A program made the translations under genes and the position numbers. A stretch of DNA of 64,000 nt from Akkermansia muciniphila (GTDB taxonomy: Bacteria; Verrucomicrobiota; Verrucomicrobiia; Verrucomicrobiales; Akkermansiaceae). Numbering within the stretch: position 1 is the first letter of the stretch; every line of letters starts with the position of its first letter. The DNA lies in the NCBI GenBank assembly GCA_945883695.1, contig CAMCYK010000003.1, positions 1-64,000 of the forward strand, written 5' to 3'. Under the pieces are notes generated by a model. That model worked only from the letters and a program-made list of their open reading frames with translations, was not told the origin of the DNA and made no database searches. Shown here piece after piece: positions 20,601 to 29,125 of the stretch.

Positions 20601-21537
20601 GAACAATTTCATCCGCAAGGCCGCGTCCTTCAATCCGGACGGCGCGCTGGACGGCGCTCGGCACTCCTGGATGGCGGGGCAATGGCTCTACATCACCACC
20701 GCGCGGGGGCTGGCGGTCGTCGATGTGAAGGATCCCGAGAAGCCGGTGATGGCCGGCGGTTACTCCGGCTCCTTCCTCCGCGATGCCCGCCAGTCCACGC
20801 TGCAATGGCACTATTGCTTTGTGACCGATGCGGACGGCGTGAAGGTCTTCGACGTTTCCAACCCCGCCAAACCGCAGCCGATCGACGGGGCGTCGGTGCC
20901 TTTGGGCCAAGCCAACGGGCTCTACGCCGCGCGGACCTATCTCTACGTCGCCAACGGCGCGCAGGGGCTCGCGATCATCGACATCAAGAATCCCGCCAAG
21001 CCGCGCAAGCTCTCCGACTTCACCGCTGGAGGACGCATCAACGACGCCCGCGACGTCCAGATCGGCTCGGTCAGCGCCTCGATGTATGCCCACGTCGCGG
21101 ACGGCCGCAACGGCCTGCGCGTCGTGCAGCTCATCTCGCCGGAAAACGTTCCCGGCCACATGGGCTTCTCGCCCAAACCGGAGCCGAAGCTGATCGCGAC
21201 CTACCCGACCAAGGGGCCGGCGGTCACCGTCTCGCGCGGGCTCGACCGCGACCGTGTGGTCGACGAAAGCGGCAACCAGACGGTGGTCTTCGGACGGCGT
21301 GGATCGCGCCCGTTCAACCTCGGGGAAATGGCGGCCTTTTTCCGCAAACCGGGCGGCGGGGAATACCGGGTCCACGACGTCAAGCATGGTGAAAACGGTT
21401 CGTTGACCGACGTGCACAACCGCGTTCTCGCGCCCGGCGAGGAGTTCGCGATCCCCGCCTCGGCGCGGGACGGCGAGCCCGCTCCAAGCACCGGCCGACT
21501 GAGGAAAAGAAGGGCCCCCACGGAAACCGGACCATGA
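17653..21537 (+). CDS. Large decaheme cytochrome c with C-terminal LVIVD-type beta-propeller
   Basis: Ten CXXCH (CIECH, CTDCH, CGGCH, CTACH, CMNCH, CVDCH, CVDCH, CQTCH, CFGCH, CTDCH); C-term repeats such as YLYVANGAQGLAIIDIKNPAKP. Confidence 0.85.
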   Translation: MTSSRNHSWICCALVAACAGVIPARSQDQPAPSVVRGGLFGPPIAARETPRPDVAIPKPNKIDQSVAAMLAKSKGCIECHENTHDPHGSEFVRLGCTDCHGGDPTSGLTMKQAHPMPLNPVFFESAANPSDSTVLLNHESPGFIKFVNPGDLRVAKETCGGCHAESVDHVNHSMMRHGAMLWGAAAYNNGAYPAKDSIFGQAYGANGVALALQSPVKVTPEMQRTMGIVDAIFPLPRFNISQPGNIFRIFEKGGSRLAELGNPDPFDPPGRPFRRLGERGLGTSSRVDPVIIGAHKTRLHDPLLDFFGSNDRPGDYRSSGCTACHVVYANDRSPSNSGWYSAYGNQGLSFNPDPMISKKEKGHPIEHKFTRSIPSSQCMNCHMHQGNLFVNPYLGYTWWDQESDAEFMYPKKQKNPTDEEMAESLRRNPEAAAARGLWGNVNFLEKSAELNPKLKDTQFADYHGHGWMFRAVFKKDREGNLLTLEGDKIDHADKDKFKKAVHLKDIHLALGMQCVDCHFLNDAHGNGLLYVEPRAATAIMCVDCHGTVSARASLVTSGKGGTLSKDGKVEPVDLRESNTPFGPRFTWSADGKSLIQQSSMDRNLKWEVPQTLDTVDPDSRDYNIMSAYAKTLKRDGKTWGAVPADKAGCAKQLAHSNENMDCQTCHSSWATSCFGCHIPMEANYKMAANKFEGTTSRNFSSYNPQVVRDDVFMLGIDSTAKDHRLAVLRSSSAVVVGSQGPNREWFYTQQQTVSSEGYSGQAFNPHFAHTTSGVGTTKNCTDCHLSQDNDNNAIMTQLLGFGTGTVNFFGRFAYVGTDDHGLSAVAWTERTEPQAAIGSHLHKYAYPDFYEQHLANQSILKTSHHHHAKGGAADLQLRGEYLYAALGKSGFGVFDVANVDNKNFSERIVTTPVSALGQKTFLKSPHATSITLPSTLINDPKRKRLPANEEQPIADYHGYAFVTDLEEGLIVADVATLLDGNPANNFIRKAASFNPDGALDGARHSWMAGQWLYITTARGLAVVDVKDPEKPVMAGGYSGSFLRDARQSTLQWHYCFVTDADGVKVFDVSNPAKPQPIDGASVPLGQANGLYAARTYLYVANGAQGLAIIDIKNPAKPRKLSDFTAGGRINDARDVQIGSVSASMYAHVADGRNGLRVVQLISPENVPGHMGFSPKPEPKLIATYPTKGPAVTVSRGLDRDRVVDESGNQTVVFGRRGSRPFNLGEMAAFFRKPGGGEYRVHDVKHGENGSLTDVHNRVLAPGEEFAIPASARDGEPAPSTGRLRKRRAPTETGP

Positions 21538-22829
21538 AAGCCTATCCCGCATTTGGTGCCTTGCTGCTCTCCGCTACCGCGATCTTCGCAGCGGAGAGCA
21601 TCGCCCCCGTCTCGGGCGCAAGCGGCGAGGCCGGTCACCAGGACGGCACCGGTGGCGCGGCGCGCTTCAACGATCCGATGGGGCTGGCTCGCGACGCGCA
21701 GGGCAACCTTTACATCTGCGACGCCCGCAACCACGCGATCCGGAAGGTCGCCCCGGGCGGTGTCGTCACCACGGTGGCCGGCCGGCCCGGCGAGCCGGGC
21801 GCGGTGGACGGCGCGGGCTCCGCGGCGCGTTTCAATTTCCCGGCGGATATCGCCGTCGCCCCGAACGGCACGCTCTACGTCGCGGACCGCGGAAACCATT
21901 GCATCCGGGTCATCACCGCGAACGGTGCGGTCACCACCCTCGCCGGTGATCCCGGCAGCGCGGATGATATCAACAAGGATTACGGCGAAACCTACAAATC
22001 GGTTCCCGCCCGGCTCGATGGCAAGGGCGCGGCCGCCCGCTTCAACGGCCCCAGCGGGATCGCCTACGCCCCCGCCGGATTTCTCTACGTGAGCGATACC
22101 GGCAACCAGATCATCCGCAAGGTCACGCTCAAAGGCGCCGTCTCCACCGTGGCCGGCAAGGCGGGCGAGTGGGGAAGCGCCGACGGCTCCGCCAGGAAAG
22201 CGCGCTTCTCCTCGCCGACGGGGCTTTGCATCGGCGCGGACGGCGACCTCTACATCGCCGATTCCATGAACCACGCGATCCGCCGCATGACCCCGAAGGC
22301 GGTCGTCACCACCTTCGCGGGAAATCCGCTCGAAGCCGGCTGCACGCCGGGGCCGCGCCTTCAAGCGCGCTTCTGTGAACCCACCGACATCGCCCCTCAT
22401 CCCGGCGGTGGCTTCATCATCTGCGAATCCTTCGGGAACGCCCTTTTCCGGCTCGCCGCCGACGGCCACGTCTCCCTTTTCGCCGGCCAGACCGATTCCG
22501 GCCCCGCGCCAAACTCGCTGTCCCATCCGAACTCCGCCGTCTGCGACGACACCGGCAATGTCTTCGTGTCGGACACCTTCAACCAGGAGGTGCGCCTGAT
22601 CATCGAGAAATTCCGCGCCTCCATCGAACGCGTCGGCGGCGCGGACCAGTTCAGGCTCACCTGGGACAGCATCCCCGGCCGCACTTACCAGCTCCAGATC
22701 CTCGGGAACCAAGGTTGGGAAAACGCGGCGCCGCCCCCCGTCCTGGCCACCGCCGGGGAAAGCTCCGTCAGCTTCCCCATGCCGCAGGAAAAGACCGGCA
22801 TCTACCGCGTCCTGATGTTGGGGTTTTGA
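21534..22829 (+). CDS. NHL-repeat secreted protein
   Basis: Repeats of DAQGNLYICDARNHAIRKV / PNGTLYVADRGNHCIRVI / ADGDLYIADSMNHAIRRM; ATGA overlap with 17653..21537. Confidence 0.85.
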   Translation: MKAYPAFGALLLSATAIFAAESIAPVSGASGEAGHQDGTGGAARFNDPMGLARDAQGNLYICDARNHAIRKVAPGGVVTTVAGRPGEPGAVDGAGSAARFNFPADIAVAPNGTLYVADRGNHCIRVITANGAVTTLAGDPGSADDINKDYGETYKSVPARLDGKGAAARFNGPSGIAYAPAGFLYVSDTGNQIIRKVTLKGAVSTVAGKAGEWGSADGSARKARFSSPTGLCIGADGDLYIADSMNHAIRRMTPKAVVTTFAGNPLEAGCTPGPRLQARFCEPTDIAPHPGGGFIICESFGNALFRLAADGHVSLFAGQTDSGPAPNSLSHPNSAVCDDTGNVFVSDTFNQEVRLIIEKFRASIERVGGADQFRLTWDSIPGRTYQLQILGNQGWENAAPPPVLATAGESSVSFPMPQEKTGIYRVLMLGF

Positions 22830-22928
22830 GGTGGGACCACGGAGCGCGGGCTTCGACGGTTCCGCCGCACGCGTCACCGTCGGAAGCTGCCGACGCTCGC
22901 AACGCGGTGAATGCCGGGTTTCCGAAAC

Positions 22929-24587
22929 TCAGAAACTCGAAGAGGCGCGGGGGAACCTGGCGTAGGGGAGGCGGGCGCGCTCATAGACGAAGTTGTCCGC
23001 GCGGCTTGCCGGAGGTGGCAGGAAGTTCTTCGCGCCGCTCGCGCCGACGATGTCGTCCTGCTCGATGCCGTCGCCGGACACGCCGATGGCGCCGACGAGG
23101 ACTCCGTTGCGGTAGAGCGGAAAGCCGCCCGGGAAAATCGTGATGCCGTTGGGCACGTTCAGGTTGATCGGGGCGGAGGGAATGTTGCCGCCCTGGAGGG
23201 AGAAGAGCACTTGAAGCTCGGCCAAGGGTCCGCGCGGAGTGCTGTTGATGCCCGGCGGATAAAATGCCTGGGCAAGGAAACCGACCGAACGGGAGGAAAA
23301 CGCCCGTGGACTTCCGCGTTCCAACCCGCGCGAGAAGAACAGGGCGGTCCGCGCCTTCTGAACCGCCACGTCCCAACTGAAAATCGTCGCATCCGGCGTG
23401 CGGTAGGTGCCCAGCACGACCGGCTCCACACCGTTGGCGTTGGGATTGTTCACCACGGAAATCCAGACCTGGGTGATCTGCCCGCGCGGCAGGCGGATCC
23501 CGGCGCGGGTGATCTGCGAACGCTCCGCCGCCAACCTCAGGATGCCTTCCACCTCGGCGGCGCTGAGCCGCGCGGCTCCGGCGATCGTTCCGGGCCCGGG
23601 ATCGGCGCGGATCGCGGAGCGGAGTTCTCCCGGGACGCCGCCCGGGCCGGTGAGGCCGAAGGGGTTCGGATACACGACGGACGGCGGCGAGGCCTTGGGC
23701 GCGTAATCGACCGAATCATCGTCGGCGGAGGGGGCGATACCGTCGATGTCGGCGAAACCCACCGCCTGACCGTTCGCGGCGAGGAAGGTCGCGGGATCGG
23801 CCACGGTGGCGTTCGAACCCGCGCCGGCCACGTAGGCCAGCCGCACGCCGTCGATGGCGACGTTGTTGCCGCCGAAAACCGGACCCGGCCGGAAGCCCGC
23901 CTGGCCGCCCAACGCGATGCGCTCGTTGATGTTCGGTCCGAAGAAGATCTCGAAATCCTCGACAGGAGTGTCCGCGAAGCCCACCACGCCGATGCCGCCG
24001 ACCAGCACGCCGTCTTTGAAGAGCGGCACTCCGCCGGGACTGGAACCGGCGGCGGGAAGGGTGAGCAGCGAAGTGAAGGGCACGCTGCGGAATTGGTCGG
24101 CGGGCGTCGCGCTCTCGAGGTCGTCCACACCGGGCACGGGTGGCAAGGGGAAGGTGCCGTCGGGGCGGGGCGCCTTGTATTTGTTCGTGTCCGAGAACGC
24201 CATGCTTGAAAAATTCACGCCGACCAGCGGGCCGTTCGGTCGGTTTGCCACGGCGGGCGGGAAATGCCTTTGCACGATGAATGCCGCGGTGCGTGAGGTG
24301 AAGGCGTGCTGGTTGCTGCTGAGGAAAGCCGCCGCGCCCGCTTTCGATACCACATCCGCGACCACGGACGGTGTCGGGTTGGGTGCCGCCGCACCATTCA
24401 CATCCCAGACCGCCAGCACATGCCCCTCGCGGTCGGTGATCGCGATCACCCGGTTCTCTTCCGGTGAGATGGCCTTGGCCTCCTGGACCGCCTGCGCCAG
24501 GACCTGCCGCACCTCCCCGATCTCCATTCGCTGCGCGAAAAGCGGCGAAACCGGAGCGAGGAGGAACAAGGGGATCCGCCAATCCAT
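22929..24587 (-). CDS. Secreted GlcG/HbpS-like heme-binding family protein, two domains
   Basis: Signal peptide MDWRIPLFLLAPVSPLFAQ; VRQVLAQAVQEAKA...RVIAITDREGHVLAVWDV; second copy EGILRLAAERSQI...TIFSWDVAVQKARTALFF. ATG at 24587 preferred over track start 24791. Confidence 0.7.
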   Translation of the reverse strand: MDWRIPLFLLAPVSPLFAQRMEIGEVRQVLAQAVQEAKAISPEENRVIAITDREGHVLAVWDVNGAAAPNPTPSVVADVVSKAGAAAFLSSNQHAFTSRTAAFIVQRHFPPAVANRPNGPLVGVNFSSMAFSDTNKYKAPRPDGTFPLPPVPGVDDLESATPADQFRSVPFTSLLTLPAAGSSPGGVPLFKDGVLVGGIGVVGFADTPVEDFEIFFGPNINERIALGGQAGFRPGPVFGGNNVAIDGVRLAYVAGAGSNATVADPATFLAANGQAVGFADIDGIAPSADDDSVDYAPKASPPSVVYPNPFGLTGPGGVPGELRSAIRADPGPGTIAGAARLSAAEVEGILRLAAERSQITRAGIRLPRGQITQVWISVVNNPNANGVEPVVLGTYRTPDATIFSWDVAVQKARTALFFSRGLERGSPRAFSSRSVGFLAQAFYPPGINSTPRGPLAELQVLFSLQGGNIPSAPINLNVPNGITIFPGGFPLYRNGVLVGAIGVSGDGIEQDDIVGASGAKNFLPPPASRADNFVYERARLPYARFPRASSSF

Positions 24588-24717
24588 GACTGGGTCCCTT
24601 ATCCCCGAGCCGGGTCGGGATGACAAGGGAATAGCAGGCGTTGGACAAGGCCAGTCCGCACATCTTGTTCTCGACGCGTGCCCCGTTTGCGGGCGAGGTT
24701 TTGCCTGACCTCCCACC

Positions 24718-25764
24718 ATGCCAAACCACGCCCTACCCGCCCTTGTACTCTGCCTCGCCATCTGTTCCTGCAAGGATGATGAGGTCCGCACCTACCGGGT
24801 GGCCGCGGAGCCGGAGGCCGCAACGAAGCCGCCTCGGAGCGTGGGAGTGAATGACCACGCGGTGCCTTCCGAGTCCGTGACGTGGCGCGCCTTGCCGGGT
24901 TGGCAAGAGGAGGAGGCGGGCAAATTCCTCACCGCGGCCTACACCGTGCCGGGTCTCGGGCGCTTGACGGTTTCCAAACTCGGCGGCGACGGCGGCGGAC
25001 TCGCGGCGAACGTGAACCGCTGGCGCGGGCAGGTGGGCATGCAGCCGCTGCCGGACGGCGAGGTGCGCGGCCAGCCGATGCCGGTGACGGGAAGCGACCG
25101 CGAGATGCTGCTTTTCAACCTCAACCCGGACGACGCGGCAACCGACGCGGAGGGCGTCTTCGCCGCCGTGCTGCCGCTCGGCCCGGAGACATGGTATTTC
25201 AAACTCCCCGGCCCGTCCGCGAAGCTGCGCGAAAGCGGCGGCGAGGTGTTGCTGGCTTTCCTCGCCGAAGTCCGCATCGCCGGCGAGGAACAAGCCGCGC
25301 CGCCAACGCCTTCCGCCCCCGCCGCGCCGGAAATACCGAAAATCCAAGTCACCGCGCCGGAGGGCTGGGAACCGAGCGCAGGCAGCTCGATGCGCGTCGC
25401 GAGTTTCGCGATCAAGGGCGCGGACGGCACCACGGCGGATGTCTCCGTGATCCCCCTGCCCGGCGATTCCGGGAGCGTGCTCGAGAACGTGAACCGCTGG
25501 CGCGGCCAGGTGCAGCTCCCCCCCCTCCCGTCCGCCGATGAGCCCGCGCTCGGCGCGGAAATGGACGGCGTGGCGGGCACATTTTTCGTGACCCACATGG
25601 TCAGCGGGGAGGCGGTGCTCGACGGGAAGAAAGCGGCGATTTCCACCGCGATCCTGAAGACGGAAGGGATCACATGGTTTTTCAAGATGACCGGAGAGGC
25701 CACCCTGGTGGAGGCCAACCGGGAGAAATTCGAAGCCTTCGCACGCGCCGCGACCTTCCCATGA
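24718..25764 (+). CDS. Putative lipoprotein with tandem duplicated domain, paralog of 7186..8163
   Basis: Lipobox-like LVLCLAICSCKDD; LAANVNRWRGQVGMQPL and LENVNRWRGQVQLPPL; C-term TWFFKMTGEATLVEANREKF matches TWFFKIAGEAEMVAAHRARF of the paralog. Confidence 0.75.
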   Translation: MPNHALPALVLCLAICSCKDDEVRTYRVAAEPEAATKPPRSVGVNDHAVPSESVTWRALPGWQEEEAGKFLTAAYTVPGLGRLTVSKLGGDGGGLAANVNRWRGQVGMQPLPDGEVRGQPMPVTGSDREMLLFNLNPDDAATDAEGVFAAVLPLGPETWYFKLPGPSAKLRESGGEVLLAFLAEVRIAGEEQAAPPTPSAPAAPEIPKIQVTAPEGWEPSAGSSMRVASFAIKGADGTTADVSVIPLPGDSGSVLENVNRWRGQVQLPPLPSADEPALGAEMDGVAGTFFVTHMVSGEAVLDGKKAAISTAILKTEGITWFFKMTGEATLVEANREKFEAFARAATFP

Positions 25765-26924
25765 TGCTGCGGTCCGCCGGAAGATTCCTGAGTTCCCTGC
25801 GCCTTACGGTAACGCTGCTGGGCTTATCGATGGTGCTGATTTTCGTCGGCACGGTCTCACAGGTCTCTCTCGGCATCCACGAGGTCGTGGAGCTTTATTT
25901 CCGCTCGTGGATCGCGTGGTGGGATGTGATGCCGGGGGAAAAGGTATTCAAGATCCCGCTCCCCGGCGGCGGGCTGATCGGCTGCCTGCTCATCGTGAAC
26001 CTCCTCGCCGCGCACGGCACGCGCTTCAAGCTCCGATGGAGCAAGGCGGGCATCATGCTCATCCACGCCGGCATTTTGCTGATGCTCATCGGCGAGCTGG
26101 GCACCGGATTCCTCGGAAAGGAGGCGCAGATGACCGTCAACGAAGGCCAGTCGATGAACTACTCCACCTTCCCCCGCGAGGTGGAGCTGGCCGTGATCGA
26201 GGTTTCCGGGGACGGCATGGAAACGGTGCACGCCATCCCGCAGAGCCGCCTCAAAGACGGCGCGGCGTTTCCTTTCCCCGGCTTCACCTTGCGGATCGAC
26301 CGCCATTTCGAGAACAGCGAGATCCTCGAGGAAAAGGTGGCGGGCGAAGGTTTCGATCCGGTCCGCGCGACGACCGGCGCGGGGATCGGCTACGCGGTGC
26401 GGACGAAGCCGCGCGAGACGGCGATGGATCGGCGCGACCTCGCGACCTCGTTCGTCAGCGTCCTGCCGGACGGTGGCGCGCCGCCGGGCCGCTGGCTGCT
26501 TTCCAATGCTCTCGCCGGCGCGCAGTCCTTCGAGGCGGGCGGGAAAAGCTGGAAGATGGCGATCCGCCCGGCCCGCCTTTACCATCCGTTCACCATCAAG
26601 CTGCTCGACTTCAGCCACGACCGTTACCTCGGCACGAACGTCCCGAAGAATTTCTCCAGCAAGATCCGCCTGCTCAACCCGACGACCGGCGAGGACCGGG
26701 AGGATCTGATCTACATGAACCATCCCCTGCGCTACCAGGGACTCACCTTTTACCAATCCGGCTTCGCGAACGACGACACCACCACCATTTTTCAGGTCGT
26801 GAAAAACCCGGTCTGGACGCTCCCCTACATCTCCTGCGCGATGGTCTCCGCCGGCCTGCTCTGGGTGTTCTCCGCGCACCTGCTGAAAGCCGTCGCCCGC
26901 CGCAAAACCGTCACCGCGTCATGA
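25761..26924 (+). CDS. resB: ResB-like cytochrome c biogenesis protein (System II)
   Basis: FLSSLRLTVTLLGLSMVLIFVGTVSQ...; MNHPLRYQGLTFYQSGF; ATGA overlap with upstream lipoprotein gene. Confidence 0.85.
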   Translation: MMLRSAGRFLSSLRLTVTLLGLSMVLIFVGTVSQVSLGIHEVVELYFRSWIAWWDVMPGEKVFKIPLPGGGLIGCLLIVNLLAAHGTRFKLRWSKAGIMLIHAGILLMLIGELGTGFLGKEAQMTVNEGQSMNYSTFPREVELAVIEVSGDGMETVHAIPQSRLKDGAAFPFPGFTLRIDRHFENSEILEEKVAGEGFDPVRATTGAGIGYAVRTKPRETAMDRRDLATSFVSVLPDGGAPPGRWLLSNALAGAQSFEAGGKSWKMAIRPARLYHPFTIKLLDFSHDRYLGTNVPKNFSSKIRLLNPTTGEDREDLIYMNHPLRYQGLTFYQSGFANDDTTTIFQVVKNPVWTLPYISCAMVSAGLLWVFSAHLLKAVARRKTVTAS

Positions 26925-28747
26925 CCGATTTTTCACGGAACCATCTCGCGTGGCTCCTCCCCGCGCTCTGCCTCGTTTTCCTCGCGGCGAACGCGTTCCG
27001 GGCGACGCGTCCGTCCGAGGGTTTCGATTTCCCGAACTTCGGCACCCTGCCTGTCGTTTCGAACGGGCGGGTGCAACCGCTCGATTCGCTTGCGCGCAAC
27101 ACCCTGCTCGCGATCCACGCGAAGCAACGCGTGCCGGGCGAAGGCACTCCCTCCGCTCCCTCCGCATGGCTCGCGGAACTCGCCTTCAAACCCGCGCTCG
27201 CCGACACGCGGAAAATTTTCCTGATCCACCACGATGACCTTCTCGGCCTCACCGGCCTCACTCGCGGCGAGGAGAAAAGCTTTTCCTTCGACCAGCTCCA
27301 GCCCTCTTTCCCCACCCTGCAAAAGGAAGCCGGCCGGATCGAGAAAATCGATGCGCAGGCGCGCAGCGCTTACGAAAAAGCCCTGATGCGGCTCACGCGG
27401 AACCTCTTCGCCTACAACCAGCTCAAGCACGCCCTCGCGCTGCCGCGGAAGGAGAACATCGAGACGGAATTCGGGCTCTTCCTGGAGAAGGTCACCGCCG
27501 CACTGTCCGCCGCCGACAACAAGGACGCGCCGAAGGACCAGCCGCTCATCGACGACGCCTCCGCGCGGATGCGCGAGATGCTCGCGTGGGCGCCCTTCAG
27601 CGAGGTCTTCACCACGCCCTCCGGCACCGGCGACGCGGGCTGGCGGAAACTCCCGGATTCCGTGATCGACTCCGCCGACACCGGCAAACTCCACCCCGCG
27701 GCGCTCGCCTACGCCCGCCTCGGCGATTCCTACCGCACGGGGAATACCGCCGCCTTCAACTCCGCCGTCGCGGATTACCGCAAATGGCTTTCCGAAAACC
27801 GTTCCGAAGCCCTCGCCAAAAGCTCGGCGGAAACGCTCTTCAACCGCATCGCGCCGTTTTACCAAAGCATGGCGCTCTACGTTGCGGCCTTCCTTTGCGC
27901 CGCGTTCTCATGGCTGCGGGCCGGTTCCGCCCTGCGCGTCGCCGCGTTCCGCATCCTGCTGATCGGCTTCGTGGTGCACACCGCAGGGCTCATCACCCGC
28001 ATGACACTCGAAGGCCGGCCGCCGGTCACGAACCTCTATTCCTCCGCCATTTTCATCGGCTGGGGCGTCATTGTCCTCAGTGCCGTGCTTGAGATATTTC
28101 ACCGCAACGCGATCGGCACGGCGGTCGCCGCCGCGGTCGGCTTCGCCACGCTTCTCGTCGCGCACCACCTTTCCCTTTCCGGAGACACCCTGGAAATGAT
28201 GCGCGCCGTGCTCGACACGAATTTCTGGCTCGCCACCCACGTCGTCGTCATCACCCTCGGTTACTCGGCTTGCTTCCTGGCCGGCGGCATCGCCATCGCC
28301 TGGATCCTTCGCCGCGCTTTCGGCGGCATTCCGCCCGCGACCAGCGCCTCGATGCGCGGCATGGTCTATGGAGTCATCTGTTTCGCCACGCTCGCCAGCT
28401 TCGTCGGCACGGTGCTCGGCGGCATCTGGGCGGACCAGTCGTGGGGCAGGTTCTGGGGCTGGGATCCCAAGGAAAACGGCGCCCTGCTGATCGTGATCTG
28501 GAACGCGATCATCCTCCACGCCCGCTGGGGGGGCATGGTGAAGGAGCGCGGCATGATGGTCATGGCGGTCTTCGGAAACGTGATCACCTCGTGGTCATGG
28601 TTCGGCACGAACATGCTCGGCATCGGCCTGCATTCCTACGGCTTCACCGACGCCGCCTTCTTCTGGCTGTCCGCCTTCATCGTTTCCCAACTCGTCATCA
28701 TGGCGCTGGCCTATCTGCCGCAGCGGAAAAGGCTGGAAACCACCTGA
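26921..28747 (+). CDS. ccsA: CcsA-like cytochrome c assembly protein (System II)
   Basis: Tryptophan-rich WGRFWGWDPKENGALLIVIWNAIILHARW motif in a multi-TM C-terminus; ATG at 26921 overlaps resB stop. Track start 25907 lies inside resB and is rejected. Confidence 0.9.
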   Translation: MTDFSRNHLAWLLPALCLVFLAANAFRATRPSEGFDFPNFGTLPVVSNGRVQPLDSLARNTLLAIHAKQRVPGEGTPSAPSAWLAELAFKPALADTRKIFLIHHDDLLGLTGLTRGEEKSFSFDQLQPSFPTLQKEAGRIEKIDAQARSAYEKALMRLTRNLFAYNQLKHALALPRKENIETEFGLFLEKVTAALSAADNKDAPKDQPLIDDASARMREMLAWAPFSEVFTTPSGTGDAGWRKLPDSVIDSADTGKLHPAALAYARLGDSYRTGNTAAFNSAVADYRKWLSENRSEALAKSSAETLFNRIAPFYQSMALYVAAFLCAAFSWLRAGSALRVAAFRILLIGFVVHTAGLITRMTLEGRPPVTNLYSSAIFIGWGVIVLSAVLEIFHRNAIGTAVAAAVGFATLLVAHHLSLSGDTLEMMRAVLDTNFWLATHVVVITLGYSACFLAGGIAIAWILRRAFGGIPPATSASMRGMVYGVICFATLASFVGTVLGGIWADQSWGRFWGWDPKENGALLIVIWNAIILHARWGGMVKERGMMVMAVFGNVITSWSWFGTNMLGIGLHSYGFTDAAFFWLSAFIVSQLVIMALAYLPQRKRLETT

Positions 28748-28933
28748 TAGAAGAACCTCCTCGATTTGCAATCAGCTCCGCCCTTCCGCCCAGCAGACGG
28801 CGCAAACGAGCTTTGACGACCGGACGCACTTCCAAGGAGATGCTTTTCCCGGGAAAGACCGGGCCAAGCCGGTGCTGCTGGAGTTCCCGAACGCGTAAAA
28901 CGAAAAACCCGCTGGCGTCGTCGGGGGGTAAGC

Positions 28934-28984
28934 GCGTTGATCGGAGTGTCGCGTTGATCGGAGTGTCGCGTTGATCGGAGTGTC
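28934..28984. repeat. Three perfect tandem copies of a 17-bp unit GCGTTGATCGGAGTGTC
   Basis: Direct reading: GCGTTGATCGGAGTGTC at 28934, 28951 and 28968, followed by GCTT. Confidence 0.95.
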
Positions 28985-29125
28985 GCTTGGAAGAGCTGCC
29001 GGACCTGCCGCCCACCGCGTGGTTGAAGGCCGAGGGCGAACCGGTGCGGTTGGATGAGCCAGCCGAAGAGGGAGAAGCTAATGGCGTAAAACCGGTCTAC
29101 GCCCGGAATCCCAGATCCCACCGCA

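Noticed and set aside
19309-21552. 747-aa minus-strand ORF
   Set aside because: Antisense to the decaheme-LVIVD gene; mirror-frame artefact.
25907-26920. N-terminal extension of the 946-aa track ORF
   Set aside because: Arg/His/Pro-rich translation overlapping resB out of frame; the CcsA start is ATG 26921 with ATGA coupling.
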